Below are positions 24,945-33,041 of a stretch of 64,000 nucleotides of DNA, in pieces (within the stretch, counting starts at the first letter, position 1; each line of letters opens with the position of its first letter). Position numbers and translations under genes: made by a program. Location: the NCBI RefSeq assembly GCF_963675305.1, contig NZ_OY776147.1, positions 2,542,001-2,606,000 on the forward strand. The letters are read 5' to 3'. Under the pieces are notes generated by a model. That model was not told the DNA's origin, searched no databases, and worked only from the letters and a program-made list of their open reading frames with translations. Origin of the DNA: an uncultured Hyphomonas sp. (GTDB taxonomy: Bacteria; Pseudomonadota; Alphaproteobacteria; Caulobacterales; Hyphomonadaceae).

Positions 24945-25138
24945 GGCCGCTTCCTCCTGATGTTTCCTCGTCCGGATCTTTTGCCCGGCTGGGGCCAGTT
25001 TACCGGAACCCGGCCGCCTGAAACAGGCTGACCCAACGCCAACCCGGGGCAGAAAACGCCAAGGCCCTGCCAATACCCCGCAAGACCGGTTACTTGCCTG
25101 CTTGACGGAATGCGGCGCGGCAGCGAAGGCTCCCGCGC

Positions 25139-26047
25139 ATGCGCCTGCCTCATCCGATCATTCTTGTCTGCCTGGCCGTCCTGTGCGGCTGCACGCTCGA
25201 CGCCACGATGAAGGGTGTCACGCTGGGCGGGACAGGCGTGATCACGGCGACGGCCTGGCGCTACATCCTGGCATCCCTGATCATGGTCAGCCTGTTCGTG
25301 GCGGCGCGCCGCCCGATGCCGGGGCGAAAGGCCATCCGTTTCCACACTTTGCGCTCCATCGCGCAAGTCCTGTCATCTGTGACCTTCTTCTACGCGCTGA
25401 CCCAGATCACGCTCGCCGAAGCGGTGGTAATGGGCTTTACCGCCGCGCTGATGATCGCGCCGATTGCCCGCGTCCTGCTGGGCGAGCGGATGAGCCCGGT
25501 CACGGTCGGCGCCTCGCTGGTCGGCTTTGTGGGCGCCGCGATTGCCATTTCCGGTGAACCTGCCAGCGCCCCGGTTGGCGGCACCCGCCTTTATGGCATT
25601 GCGGCCATGCTGGTCTCTGCCGTCGGCTATGCGCTCAATATCGTCCTGTTGCGGATGCGCACAAAGGAAGAGGACGCGCTGACGCTGGTCACCTTCATGA
25701 ACGTGCTGCCAGCCCTCTTCCTCATCCCCTTCCTGCCCTTTGCCGGGCCGCTGCCGGAGACCAATGCGTGGCCGCTGCTGGCGGGAGCAGGTGTCGCTGC
25801 CGTGGGGATCTGGTCGTTCATGACGCTCGCCTATGCCCGCGCGAGGGCGCAGACGCTGGCGCCGTTCGAATATACGGGGCTGATCTGGTCGTCCCTGCTC
25901 GGCTATGCCTTCTTTCAGGAGATTCCGAGCCTGCGCCTCTATGGCGGCGCGGCGATCATCATCCTCGCCTGCCTGGTCGTGGCATTCGAAACCCATTTCA
26001 CCGCCCGCCGGGAAGCCCGCGCTGCGGCTGCCGAAATCGCGCCCTGA
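25139..26047 (+). CDS. EamA/DMT family transporter
   Basis: Ten-helix drug/metabolite transporter of 302 residues made of two EamA repeats. The first repeat ends with LLGERMSPVTVGASLVGFVG and the second with GYAFFQEIPSLRLYGGAAII, both carrying the conserved E-x-P/S-hydrophobic pattern near the end of each half. It probably exports a small metabolite or amino acid; the family gives no more. The start ATG at 25139 has no clear ribosome site, but the preceding frame is closed and the first helix begins directly. It converges on the DUF1489 gene with three bases between. Confidence 0.9.
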   Translation: MRLPHPIILVCLAVLCGCTLDATMKGVTLGGTGVITATAWRYILASLIMVSLFVAARRPMPGRKAIRFHTLRSIAQVLSSVTFFYALTQITLAEAVVMGFTAALMIAPIARVLLGERMSPVTVGASLVGFVGAAIAISGEPASAPVGGTRLYGIAAMLVSAVGYALNIVLLRMRTKEEDALTLVTFMNVLPALFLIPFLPFAGPLPETNAWPLLAGAGVAAVGIWSFMTLAYARARAQTLAPFEYTGLIWSSLLGYAFFQEIPSLRLYGGAAIIILACLVVAFETHFTARREARAAAAEIAP

Positions 26048-26050
26048 CGC

Positions 26051-26467
26051 CTACCAGACGCCGGCGTTCTTGAGCGCCGTGTCGAGGTCGGGCGGAATGT
26101 CGAGCGCTGCTTCGCCGGATTTCAGGTCGCGCGGGGCGTCTTCCGGCTTCAGGTAGCGCCAGCCCTGGAAGGGACGCTTGGCCTGCGCATAGGTGCGCAC
26201 CAGCTCCGGATCGAAGACAAGGGCGCACATGTCCCGGCCCTCGGAATCCTGTTCCTGCCGGATATCGACGATCCGCTGGCGCACACGGATTGCGCCTTTG
26301 ACGACCCAGTAGATCGACCCGCCGCGCAGGATCTCCTCTGCCCGTTTCGGGAACATGCGCGTGAAGTGCATTGGATTCGGGGCGGTTTTCAGGAAGCGCG
26401 CCTGCCATCTGGCGATGTCATCGACATCTTCGGAGCCCACGCTGAGTTTCACCATGTGAATCGTCAT
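26051..26467 (-). CDS. DUF1489 family protein
   Basis: A 138-residue cytosolic protein of the alphaproteobacterial DUF1489 family (PF07370). It starts MTIHMVKLSVGSEDVDDIARW and shows the conserved blocks FTRMFPKRAEEILRGGSIYWVVKG (divided here at ILRGG) and AKRPFQGWRYLKPEDAPRDL. Length is normal and no active site has been defined. The family is nearly universal in alphaproteobacteria and its role is unknown. It follows a secreted hypothetical on the same strand, with 40 bases between. Confidence 0.9.
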   Translation of the reverse strand: MTIHMVKLSVGSEDVDDIARWQARFLKTAPNPMHFTRMFPKRAEEILRGGSIYWVVKGAIRVRQRIVDIRQEQDSEGRDMCALVFDPELVRTYAQAKRPFQGWRYLKPEDAPRDLKSGEAALDIPPDLDTALKNAGVW

Positions 26468-26507
26468 GGGCCCAGTCTAGCGCGCCCCCGCGCGGAGGCC
26501 AAAGCCG

Positions 26508-27209
26508 CTACTGTATCAGCTGGGCGGATTCGAATTCCTGCTGGGCTTCATTGCTGGCGAAGAAGAATTCGGCGTTCACGATATTGGCCGAATAGCGCCG
26601 GTCGATCGTGCGGAAGGCCGCGCGCGCCTGCAGGTCGATCGAGAAACCGGAGACATAGCTCATGCCCCAGCGCGGCTCTGTCCGGATGAAATAGGACTGG
26701 TCGTAGCGGGTCAGCGTGCCGCCCTCAGGGCCGGAGACCGGGTGCGGCAGCGTGTAGTCGATGCGCAGGAAGCGCTCGCCCACAGGGTCCAGCCAAGCCG
26801 TCGCGGCGAGGCGCTGGGCGGCCCAGACGTCAAACTCCCCGTCATTGCTGGAGGGACGGTGATGGAAGGAGACTTTCCAGGCCGCGCCCTTGTCGTCCAC
26901 AGTCACCTGCGGGCCGAGACTGGCGCGCAGATCGTCCGGGAAGAGGCGCCCGTCCGGGGCGGCCTCGTTCGCCCATTCTGCAGCAACTGTGTCGAGTTCC
27001 TCATCCTCGCCGTCCCAGGCCAGCGCTGTCCAGCGGTCCCGGCCCTTCTTGCGCGGATCGAAGCGATAGACCCGGCGGGCGTGGGAGGACTGGAGCTCGA
27101 CCGTGAAGGCGGCGCGCAGCGTGGTCGGCGCCTCCGTCGCTTCCAGCGCGGCGTTCATCGGGCCCGATCCTGTGGCCAGTGTGAAGGTGAGCAACCAGGC
27201 GAGAAACAT
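26508..27209 (-). CDS. Exported hypothetical protein
   Basis: I do not recognise this 233-residue protein. A short N-terminal hydrophobic segment (FLAWLLTFTLATGSG) looks like a signal peptide or uncleaved anchor. The rest is beta-rich with many charged and aromatic residues: AAFTVELQSSHARRVYRFDPRKK, broken at ARR, then RFLRIDYTLPHPVSG and YVSGFSIDLQARAAFRTIDRRY. Strands of this sort resemble periplasmic ligand-binding or LolA-like folds, but I see no sure motif. It lies between fur and DUF1489 on the same strand, 172 bases after fur, in a spot where other Caulobacterales often have miaB. Confidence 0.75.
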   Translation of the reverse strand: MFLAWLLTFTLATGSGPMNAALEATEAPTTLRAAFTVELQSSHARRVYRFDPRKKGRDRWTALAWDGEDEELDTVAAEWANEAAPDGRLFPDDLRASLGPQVTVDDKGAAWKVSFHHRPSSNDGEFDVWAAQRLAATAWLDPVGERFLRIDYTLPHPVSGPEGGTLTRYDQSYFIRTEPRWGMSYVSGFSIDLQARAAFRTIDRRYSANIVNAEFFFASNEAQQEFESAQLIQ

Positions 27210-27381
27210 GACGGCGAAGCAATCCTCCAGGCAGGGTTAGGCCCGGATTACGGCATCACTACGGCGGACGAAGCCGGACCAAACCATGACCAGGGCGGAT
27301 CACAGCATGCGCCAGCAATGATTTACGTGAGTTGAACAGGACCGCGGCCGGACTGCGCCGGAGCTCTCCGGACCGGGCCGG

Positions 27382-27801
27382 TCAGTCCTTGTCGGCGTCC
27401 TTGATCGGCACGCCGTAAAGTTCCAGCCGGTGATCGACCAGACGGAAGCCGAGCCGTTTCGCGATCAGTTCCTGCAGCTCCTCGATTTCCTCGGAGTGGA
27501 ACTCGACCACTTCGCCGGTGCGCACATTGATCAGGTGATCATGGTGCTCGTCCGGCACTTCCTCATAGCGGGCCCGGCCATCGCGGAAATCGTGCGCCTG
27601 GATGATGCCGGCATCTTCGAACAGTTTTACGGTCCGGTAGACCGTGGCCAGCGAGATGGAGGCGTCCTGGGCATTGGCCCGGCGGTGCAGTTCTTCGGCG
27701 TCGGGGTGGTCCGTCGCGGTCGAGAGAACGCGGGCAATCACGCGACGGGGCTCCGTCATGCGGAGACCCTTCTCAACGCAGAGTTTTTCGAGTCGATCCA
27801 T
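27382..27801 (-). CDS. fur: Ferric uptake regulator family repressor (Fur)
   Basis: Iron-responsive repressor of 139 residues. The DNA-binding winged helix is in the first 80 residues (TEPRRVIARVL, SISLATVYRTVKLFEDAGII), and the metal site in the hinge has H86, H87 and H89 in PDEHHDHLI with H102 further on. The C-terminal CxxC zinc pair of gammaproteobacterial Fur is missing and only C8 is present. This is normal for alphaproteobacterial Fur/Mur, so it could respond to iron or manganese. It lies 15 bases downstream of the YcaQ-type gene. In several Caulobacterales I recall fur directly after rimI; here three genes stand between them. Confidence 0.93.
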   Translation of the reverse strand: MDRLEKLCVEKGLRMTEPRRVIARVLSTATDHPDAEELHRRANAQDASISLATVYRTVKLFEDAGIIQAHDFRDGRARYEEVPDEHHDHLINVRTGEVVEFHSEEIEELQELIAKRLGFRLVDHRLELYGVPIKDADKD

Positions 27802-27816
27802 GTTACGTATTTGCCC

Positions 27817-29013
27817 TTAGCGCGACGGTAAGTCCAGTTTCAGTTGGTCGTTCCTGATAACAGTGTCAACTGCGGCCAGCCGTGCGAGGCGGGCAAGTTC
27901 GGCCTCCAGCCGGGCGTCCCGGGCTCCGGTCCAGACGACGCCCGGTTCCGGCCAGACCTGTTCCAGCGTCAGCGTTCCGGCCGCCCGGTCGGCTTTCACC
28001 TCCACCCGGCCGACCATCCGGTCCCCTTCCAGAAGCGGATAGACATAATAGCCCCAGCGGCGTTTGGCCGCCGGGACGAAGATCTCGATCCGGTAATCGA
28101 AGCCGAACAGGCGCTGCAGGCGGGTACGGTCGCGGATGACCGGATCGAACGGGTTCAGGATCCGCAGGCGCGAGGTCGGCGCCGGGGCGGCATCCAGCCG
28201 GGCCTCGATGTCTTCCGGGGCAAGGGCAGCCGTCCATTTGCCGTCCGCGCCTTCGATTCGCACCGGCACCAGATGCTTCTGGCGGCGCGCCCAGTCTTTC
28301 ACCTCGGCGAGATCGGCCGCATCCCAGAAGCGCTGGATGTCCCCTTCCGTGCCGAAGGCCAGCCGGGCGAGTGCCTCGCGGCAGAGCCAGTCCACCTGTT
28401 CATGGTCCGGCGGCTCATCTTCCCGGTGATGACCGGGAATGACCCGTTCAGTGAGGTCGTAGAATTTGGTGAAATTCTCCCGGTGCGAGGTCGAGAGCTC
28501 GCCAGCGTACCACATGTAATCGAGCGCCAGCTTGTGCGGCGGGCGGCGCCACATCTCGCGCGGGCCTTTGACTTTTGTGTCGAACGCCTTGGTGCTGAGC
28601 GGGCCTTCTTCGCGGATGCGCTCCACCAGGTGCGCCCGGCCACCCTCGTCCAGCATGCCGCGATGCCATTCCCAGCCGCGAACTTTCGCCTCCAGCCGGC
28701 GGAACTGGCGGCGCCAATTGGGATAGAACTCCATCGGAATGACCGAGGCATCATGGGTGAAATGCTCGAAGACGCCGCGATCCTTGCGCATCAGCCGGTC
28801 GAGCATGGGTTCGCGATAATTCTGGTTGCGCGACCAGAGGATGTGATGGTGCGCGCGGGAGACGACACGGATTGAATCGAGCTGGACGAAACCGAGGCCG
28901 CGGATCATGGCGGCCAGGTCCAGCTGCCCGGTCGGGGTTGCCGACAGGCCCTGCGCGTCCAGCCAGAGACGCCGTGCATCCCGGTTGCGGATTTCGAGCG
29001 GTGCCCGGCTCAT
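27817..29013 (-). CDS. YcaQ-like DNA glycosylase (winged-helix DUF1006 family)
   Basis: A 398-residue member of PF06224, which includes E. coli YcaQ and Streptomyces AlkZ, glycosylases that unhook interstrand crosslinks and remove alkylated bases. The catalytic Q-x-D is present as QLD in GFVQLDSIRVVSRAHHH, and the downstream winged-helix units and C-terminal barrel strands (LNPFDPVIRDRTRLQRLFGFDY, divided at RTR) fit the family. I take the ATG at 29013; a TTG five codons earlier would overlap the ogt stop. It begins seven bases after ogt, so two alkylation-repair enzymes are made together. fur follows. Confidence 0.88.
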   Translation of the reverse strand: MSRAPLEIRNRDARRLWLDAQGLSATPTGQLDLAAMIRGLGFVQLDSIRVVSRAHHHILWSRNQNYREPMLDRLMRKDRGVFEHFTHDASVIPMEFYPNWRRQFRRLEAKVRGWEWHRGMLDEGGRAHLVERIREEGPLSTKAFDTKVKGPREMWRRPPHKLALDYMWYAGELSTSHRENFTKFYDLTERVIPGHHREDEPPDHEQVDWLCREALARLAFGTEGDIQRFWDAADLAEVKDWARRQKHLVPVRIEGADGKWTAALAPEDIEARLDAAPAPTSRLRILNPFDPVIRDRTRLQRLFGFDYRIEIFVPAAKRRWGYYVYPLLEGDRMVGRVEVKADRAAGTLTLEQVWPEPGVVWTGARDARLEAELARLARLAAVDTVIRNDQLKLDLPSR

Positions 29014-29020
29014 ATTTGTC

Positions 29021-29602
29021 TCACTCAAACAGTTTCAGCTGGCCACCATCGGGGTAAACACCTTCCCGCGCCAGCAAGGCTTTCTTGGTGAGCATACCAC
29101 CCGGCGCGGAAAATCCACCCAGCCAGCCATTGGCGCCCAACACCCGGTGGCACGGCACGATCACCGGCCAGGAGTTGCGCCCCATGGCCATGCCGATGGC
29201 CTGCGCCCCGTTCGGCCGGCCGATCCGGGCGGCAAGTTCGCCATAGGTGACGGTCTGTCCCCAGCCGACCTCGCGCAGCGCCTCATAGGCGGCGCGCTCG
29301 AACGCCGAATGCCGTTTCATGTCCAGCCGCAAACCGTCAAAGCCGGTGGGCCGGCCGGACAGGAAAGTCTTCAGATCTGCAATGACCTCAGCGATTTCCG
29401 GCGGCACGTCCGCCAGCTTCACTTTCTTCGCACCCTGACGGGTCAGGCGGGCGAGGCTGCCTTCAGGGTCCCCGGGCAATTGCACGCCGGTCACCCCCGC
29501 CTCGGTCCAGGCGAGGCCGCAGCGGCCGATCGCGGTCCTGAACTCGAATGCCCACTCCTCCAGCATATAGAGGACGATCGCCAGTTTGAGGCGCGAGTCC
29601 AT
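29021..29602 (-). CDS. ogt: Methylated-DNA-[protein]-cysteine S-methyltransferase
   Basis: Suicide repair enzyme that takes alkyl groups from O6-alkylguanine onto its own cysteine. It has 193 residues. The acceptor is C151 in IVPCHRVLG, preceded by the DNA-binding helix-turn-helix GQTVTYGELAARIGRPNGAQAIG (interrupted at ARIG) and followed by GWLGGFSAPGGMLTKKALL. There is no Ada-type N-terminal zinc domain or AraC domain, so this is the non-inducible Ogt type. Possible starts are ATG 29602 and ATG 29566; I chose 29602 because the protein then matches family length. It lies 22 bases after the dienelactone hydrolase gene and seven before the YcaQ-like gene. Confidence 0.92.
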   Translation of the reverse strand: MDSRLKLAIVLYMLEEWAFEFRTAIGRCGLAWTEAGVTGVQLPGDPEGSLARLTRQGAKKVKLADVPPEIAEVIADLKTFLSGRPTGFDGLRLDMKRHSAFERAAYEALREVGWGQTVTYGELAARIGRPNGAQAIGMAMGRNSWPVIVPCHRVLGANGWLGGFSAPGGMLTKKALLAREGVYPDGGQLKLFE

Positions 29603-29624
29603 CCCTGCCCGGACCAAATCGCAA

Positions 29625-30509
29625 TCAGGTGAGGTGTTTTGCAAAGAAATCGAGCGTCCGGCTCCAGGCGAGCGTCGCCGCCGCTTCGTCGTAGCGGGAC
29701 GTCGTATCATTGTGGAAGCCATGGTTCACGCCCTCATAGAGGTAGACCTCGTATGGCTTGCCCGCGGCATTGAGCGCGTCCTGATAGTTTGGCCAGCCCG
29801 CATTGACCCTGTCGTCCAGTCCGGCGAGGTGGATCTGCAGCGGCACTTCCAGCTTCGCGGCATCCTCCGCACTCGGCCAGCCGCCATAATACGGCACCGA
29901 ACAGGAGAGCCAGGGCTGTCTGACCGCCATCAGATTGGTGATCGCCCCGCCGAAACAGAAGCCCGTTATGCCGACCTTGCCATTCGTTGCTTCATGGTCG
30001 CGCAGGAATTCCGCCCCGGCCATGAAATCAGCCAGCATTTTCGCGCTGTCGCGCTGGGCCTGCAGGGCGCGGCCGTCATCGTCATTGCCGGGATAACCGC
30101 CCAGCGGATAGAGCGCATCCGGGGCAAAGACGACATAACCGGCCTTCGCGGCGCGGCGGGCGACATCCTTGATATACGGGTTGAGCCCCCGGTTCTCATG
30201 CACGACCAGCACGCCGGGACGGACAGCGCCGCTCGCCGGGCGTACGAGATAGCCGGCCATCTCGCCTGCCCCATCGGGGGAGGTGTAGGTGACCATTTCG
30301 GCATCCAGCTCGCCGTCGCTCTCGGACGTCTGCTGTTTCGAATAATCGGGCATGACGCAGGCCGCGAGCGAGGCAACGCTTAGTCCGCCAACGGCATACT
30401 TTCCGAGCCCCTCGAAAAAGCCCCGCCGGGACAGATGGCCATGGCAATACTCATCGTACAGGTCGAAAACGCCCTGAGGGATATCTGCCGGTTTGATGTC
30501 TTCTGCCAT
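29625..30509 (-). CDS. Exported dienelactone hydrolase family protein
   Basis: Alpha/beta hydrolase of 294 residues with a twin-arginine-like N-terminus (LSRRGFFEGLGKYAVGG, residues 26-42) running into LASLAAC-type sequence (SLAAC, C51), so it may be exported folded and then lipidated. The nucleophile is C185 in TGFCFGGAI, the acid D232/D233 in AGLDDRV and the base H263 in NHGFHND. All three catalytic parts of a dienelactone hydrolase are present. Such exported forms are common and their substrates are unknown; they need not be part of aromatic breakdown. It opens a same-strand run of hydrolase, ogt, ycaQ-like and fur. Confidence 0.9.
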   Translation of the reverse strand: MAEDIKPADIPQGVFDLYDEYCHGHLSRRGFFEGLGKYAVGGLSVASLAACVMPDYSKQQTSESDGELDAEMVTYTSPDGAGEMAGYLVRPASGAVRPGVLVVHENRGLNPYIKDVARRAAKAGYVVFAPDALYPLGGYPGNDDDGRALQAQRDSAKMLADFMAGAEFLRDHEATNGKVGITGFCFGGAITNLMAVRQPWLSCSVPYYGGWPSAEDAAKLEVPLQIHLAGLDDRVNAGWPNYQDALNAAGKPYEVYLYEGVNHGFHNDTTSRYDEAAATLAWSRTLDFFAKHLT

Positions 30510-30589
30510 TGCGTATCCTCCTGCTGCTCAGGCGATCGTAGCGCAGCTGGGGAATTTGGATAGAGCGAAGGGATCACTTCTGTGTGGGG

Positions 30590-31045
30590 TCAGAGCCCCA
30601 TATTCCGCGACATCAGTACAGCATCGACCGGGACATCCCGCCCGGTTGTGTAGTAGCGCGGGCGGCGGCCGTCCTCTGTAAAACCAAAGTTGCGATAGAG
30701 CGCGCGGGCGGGCGCATTGTCCTCGGCCACGTCCAGCGTGATACGGGAGACGCCCCGCTCGCCCAGCCGGTTGATGAGCGCGCCGATCAGAGTCGCGGCG
30801 AGCCCTTGGCGGCGCTGGTCCGGGTCCGTCGCGACGGTGAGAATGTCGCTTTCCCCGGCAATGGTCTGCGCCATGACGAAGGCCACGAGGTCTCCGCCCA
30901 GTTCCACTCCCAGTGTCAGGACGGATGTATCCAGCAGCAAGCCTCGGAACGACATCGCGCTCCACGGGTCGTCGAAGCAGCGCATGTGCAGCTGGCTCAT
31001 ACGCCCCGCATCGTCTGCGCGCAGGACGAGCACCGGATGGGTCAC
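30590..31045 (-). CDS. rimI: Ribosomal-protein-alanine N-acetyltransferase RimI
   Basis: GNAT-fold acetyltransferase of 151 residues. It acetylates the N-terminal alanine of ribosomal protein S18 in E. coli. The acetyl-CoA loop is DPDQRRQGLAATLIGALI (R-x-x-G-x-A), followed by GVSRITLDVAEDNAPARALYRNFGF, broken here at EDN, which is the standard RimI ending with the catalytic Tyr. It overlaps tsaB by four bases (ATGA), the usual tsaB-rimI coupling. Confidence 0.92.
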   Translation of the reverse strand: MTHPVLVLRADDAGRMSQLHMRCFDDPWSAMSFRGLLLDTSVLTLGVELGGDLVAFVMAQTIAGESDILTVATDPDQRRQGLAATLIGALINRLGERGVSRITLDVAEDNAPARALYRNFGFTEDGRRPRYYTTGRDVPVDAVLMSRNMGL

Positions 31046-31686
31046 TTGCGCGGCTCCGGCAGGGTGGCATCCGGATCACGGGCATAGACCGGGGACGGAG
31101 GATGCGCCGCCGGATCGAACTGCCCGCCCTTGATGGCGGCAGTGATGGCGGAGGGCCGCAGCGGGCGCAGGTCGAGCTTGTCTTTCAGGTCGCCCAGCGC
31201 ATCGGCATTGTCCATGAAGATCGGCGCATGGAAGCCTTCCAGCATGGGCAGCAGCTGTTCGAGGCGCAGTTCCAGCACGTCGGCAATCCCCTGCCCCTCG
31301 CTGATGCCCTGGATCCACCAGGTCTGGTCCGGCGGGCGTTTCTGCCCGGCAAGGCAGCCCATGACCGTGCCTTCCATGCCGGCGGGGATCGCGGCCTCAA
31401 GGCTGGTCACGCCGATACAGGGCGCGCCCGTCACCAGCGACAGGCCGCGTGCATAGGCAACGCCGATGCGTATGCCCGTGAAGCTGCCGGGGCCGGTGAC
31501 GACGGCGATCCGGTCCACCTGCTCTAGCGTCACGCCTTGTTCGTCCAGCAGGCGCTGGACAAGAGCGGGCAGATGCTTGTCCTGGCCACGCGCCATCACC
31601 TCACGCGCATCGGCAAGGATCTCGCCATCGCGCACGAGCGCCACGTCCATGGCGGTAAAAGCGGTGTTCAGCCCCAGAACCAGCAT
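31042..31686 (-). CDS. tsaB: tRNA threonylcarbamoyladenosine biosynthesis protein TsaB
   Basis: Scaffold subunit that joins TsaD and TsaE in making t6A37 of ANN-reading tRNAs. It has 214 residues with the ASKHA fold: LVLGLNTAFTAMDVALVRDG at the N-terminus and VTGPGSFTGIRIGVAYARGL (divided at GIRI), the signature shared with TsaD. It lacks the HxxxH metal site of TsaD, as expected for TsaB. The gene overlaps rimI and follows the nitroreductase gene by 12 bases, so nitroreductase, tsaB and rimI are probably one transcript. Confidence 0.93.
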   Translation of the reverse strand: MLVLGLNTAFTAMDVALVRDGEILADAREVMARGQDKHLPALVQRLLDEQGVTLEQVDRIAVVTGPGSFTGIRIGVAYARGLSLVTGAPCIGVTSLEAAIPAGMEGTVMGCLAGQKRPPDQTWWIQGISEGQGIADVLELRLEQLLPMLEGFHAPIFMDNADALGDLKDKLDLRPLRPSAITAAIKGGQFDPAAHPPSPVYARDPDATLPEPRK

Positions 31687-31698
31687 CGTCTTGCCCGC

Positions 31699-32298
31699 CT
31701 AGAGAACGCGGCAGGCCTCGTCGAAGGACAGGCGCGGCGAACGGTCGAAGATGGTCGTGCGGTCGCCATGGCCGATATTGCAGATGAAGTTGGCTTTCCA
31801 GTTCTTCATCTCGCCATCCTGGCTTTCGAAGAACTCCTTGTTCACCGCGTCCATGTCGAAGCCGGACATCGGACCGCAATCAAGGCCGAGGGACCGGGCG
31901 GCCAGCATCAGGTAAGCGCCCTGCAGCGTCCCGTTCCGGAAGGCGGTCTCTTCCTTGATATGATGGAACCAGTCCTTCGCTTCCGGCGCATGCGGGAAGA
32001 GTTTCGGGATCTTCTCGTGGAACTCCATGTCATAGGCGATGATCACCGTCCACGGAGCTTTTTGCGTCTTCTCACGATTGCCTTCCGACATCAGCGGCAC
32101 AAGGCGCGCCTTGCCTTCTTCGGAACTGACGAAAACAAACCGCGCCGGGGAGTTGTTGGCGCTGGTCGGACCGAGCTTTGCCAGGTCATACACCGCGCGG
32201 ATCAGCACTTCCGGCACATCTTCCTCGCGCCAGCCATTATAGGAGCGCGCGTCGCGGAAGATCACATCCAGCGCATGGTCGTTCACGGGGTGGGCCAT
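31699..32298 (-). CDS. Malonic semialdehyde reductase RutE/HadB-type nitroreductase
   Basis: FMN-dependent nitroreductase-fold enzyme of 199 residues. It matches the RutE/HadB subgroup: ARSYNGWREEDVPE in place of the common RRS start, LGPTSANNSPARFVFVSSEEGK (broken at PARF), and GLDCGPMSGFDMDAVNKEFF near the end. RutE reduces toxic malonic semialdehyde to 3-hydroxypropionate in pyrimidine breakdown, but no rut genes are present, so it may serve another aldehyde or nitro compound. It sits between the Nfu gene and tsaB on the same strand. Confidence 0.88.
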   Translation of the reverse strand: MAHPVNDHALDVIFRDARSYNGWREEDVPEVLIRAVYDLAKLGPTSANNSPARFVFVSSEEGKARLVPLMSEGNREKTQKAPWTVIIAYDMEFHEKIPKLFPHAPEAKDWFHHIKEETAFRNGTLQGAYLMLAARSLGLDCGPMSGFDMDAVNKEFFESQDGEMKNWKANFICNIGHGDRTTIFDRSPRLSFDEACRVL

Positions 32299-32369
32299 CG
32301 GGGTAGTCCTTTTGCTTTTGGGGAGATGCGGCCGGTCTTCACGCGGGCCGTCAAGAGGTCAGATCGCGC

Positions 32370-32948
32370 TCAGAGCACGGCCTCAACGGCCGTCACTTCC
32401 GGCACATAGGTCTTCAGCATGTTCTCGATGCCCTGCTTCAGCGTCATGGTCGATGACGGACAGCCGGCACAGGCGCCGCGCATGGAGAGGTGAACGATGC
32501 CGGTGTCCGGTTCGAAGCGGTGGAAGATGATGTCGCCGCCGTCCTGCGCAACAGCCGGGCGGACGCGCGTCTCGATCAGCTCACGGATTTCCTCGACGAT
32601 TTCGGCCGCTTCGCCTTCATAGGTCACATCGGCTTCGGCAGAGGCGGACGGTTCGGCGCCCTCCTCCACGACCGGAAGGCCGGCCATGTAATGGTCCATG
32701 ATCGCGGCCAGAACCATCGGCTTCACATGCCGCCAGTCCTTGTCTTCGGCCTTGTTGATGGACACGAAGTCATTGCCGAGGAAGACACGCTCAACCCCGT
32801 CGACCTGGAACAGGGCGCGGGCCAGAAGGCTGATGCGGGCGCTCGCCACGTCCGGGAAATCGAACGGGCCGCGGTCACCTGCCACTTCATGTCCCGGCAG
32901 GAATTTGATCGTGTCGGGGTTGGGAGTCGGTTCGGTCTGGATGAACAT
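32370..32948 (-). CDS. Nfu-type iron-sulfur cluster carrier protein
   Basis: A 192-residue protein with an Nfu N-terminal domain (FIQTEPTPNPDTIKFLPG at 2-19) and a C-terminal NifU domain whose C160 and C163 (RGACAGCPSS) hold a 4Fe-4S cluster shared between two subunits. It delivers clusters to target enzymes such as aconitase or lipoyl synthase. This two-domain form is the alphaproteobacterial and mitochondrial NFU1 type. Its place upstream of tsaB and rimI is common in the class. The start ATG at 32948 gives the invariant N-terminus. Confidence 0.94.
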   Translation of the reverse strand: MFIQTEPTPNPDTIKFLPGHEVAGDRGPFDFPDVASARISLLARALFQVDGVERVFLGNDFVSINKAEDKDWRHVKPMVLAAIMDHYMAGLPVVEEGAEPSASAEADVTYEGEAAEIVEEIRELIETRVRPAVAQDGGDIIFHRFEPDTGIVHLSMRGACAGCPSSTMTLKQGIENMLKTYVPEVTAVEAVL

Positions 32949-33041
32949 CGCCGCCTGCCCTTTCTGTCTAAAGCTTCACCTGTGCCACAGATGGCGCGGG
33001 CGGGCGGACGTATCAAGGGCTGAACGGTTAAGCGGCTGGAC

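Noticed and set aside
31537..32409. A 290-codon plus-strand frame opposite the RutE-type reductase and tsaB
   Set aside because: It lies fully opposite two well-supported genes and has no recognisable domain.
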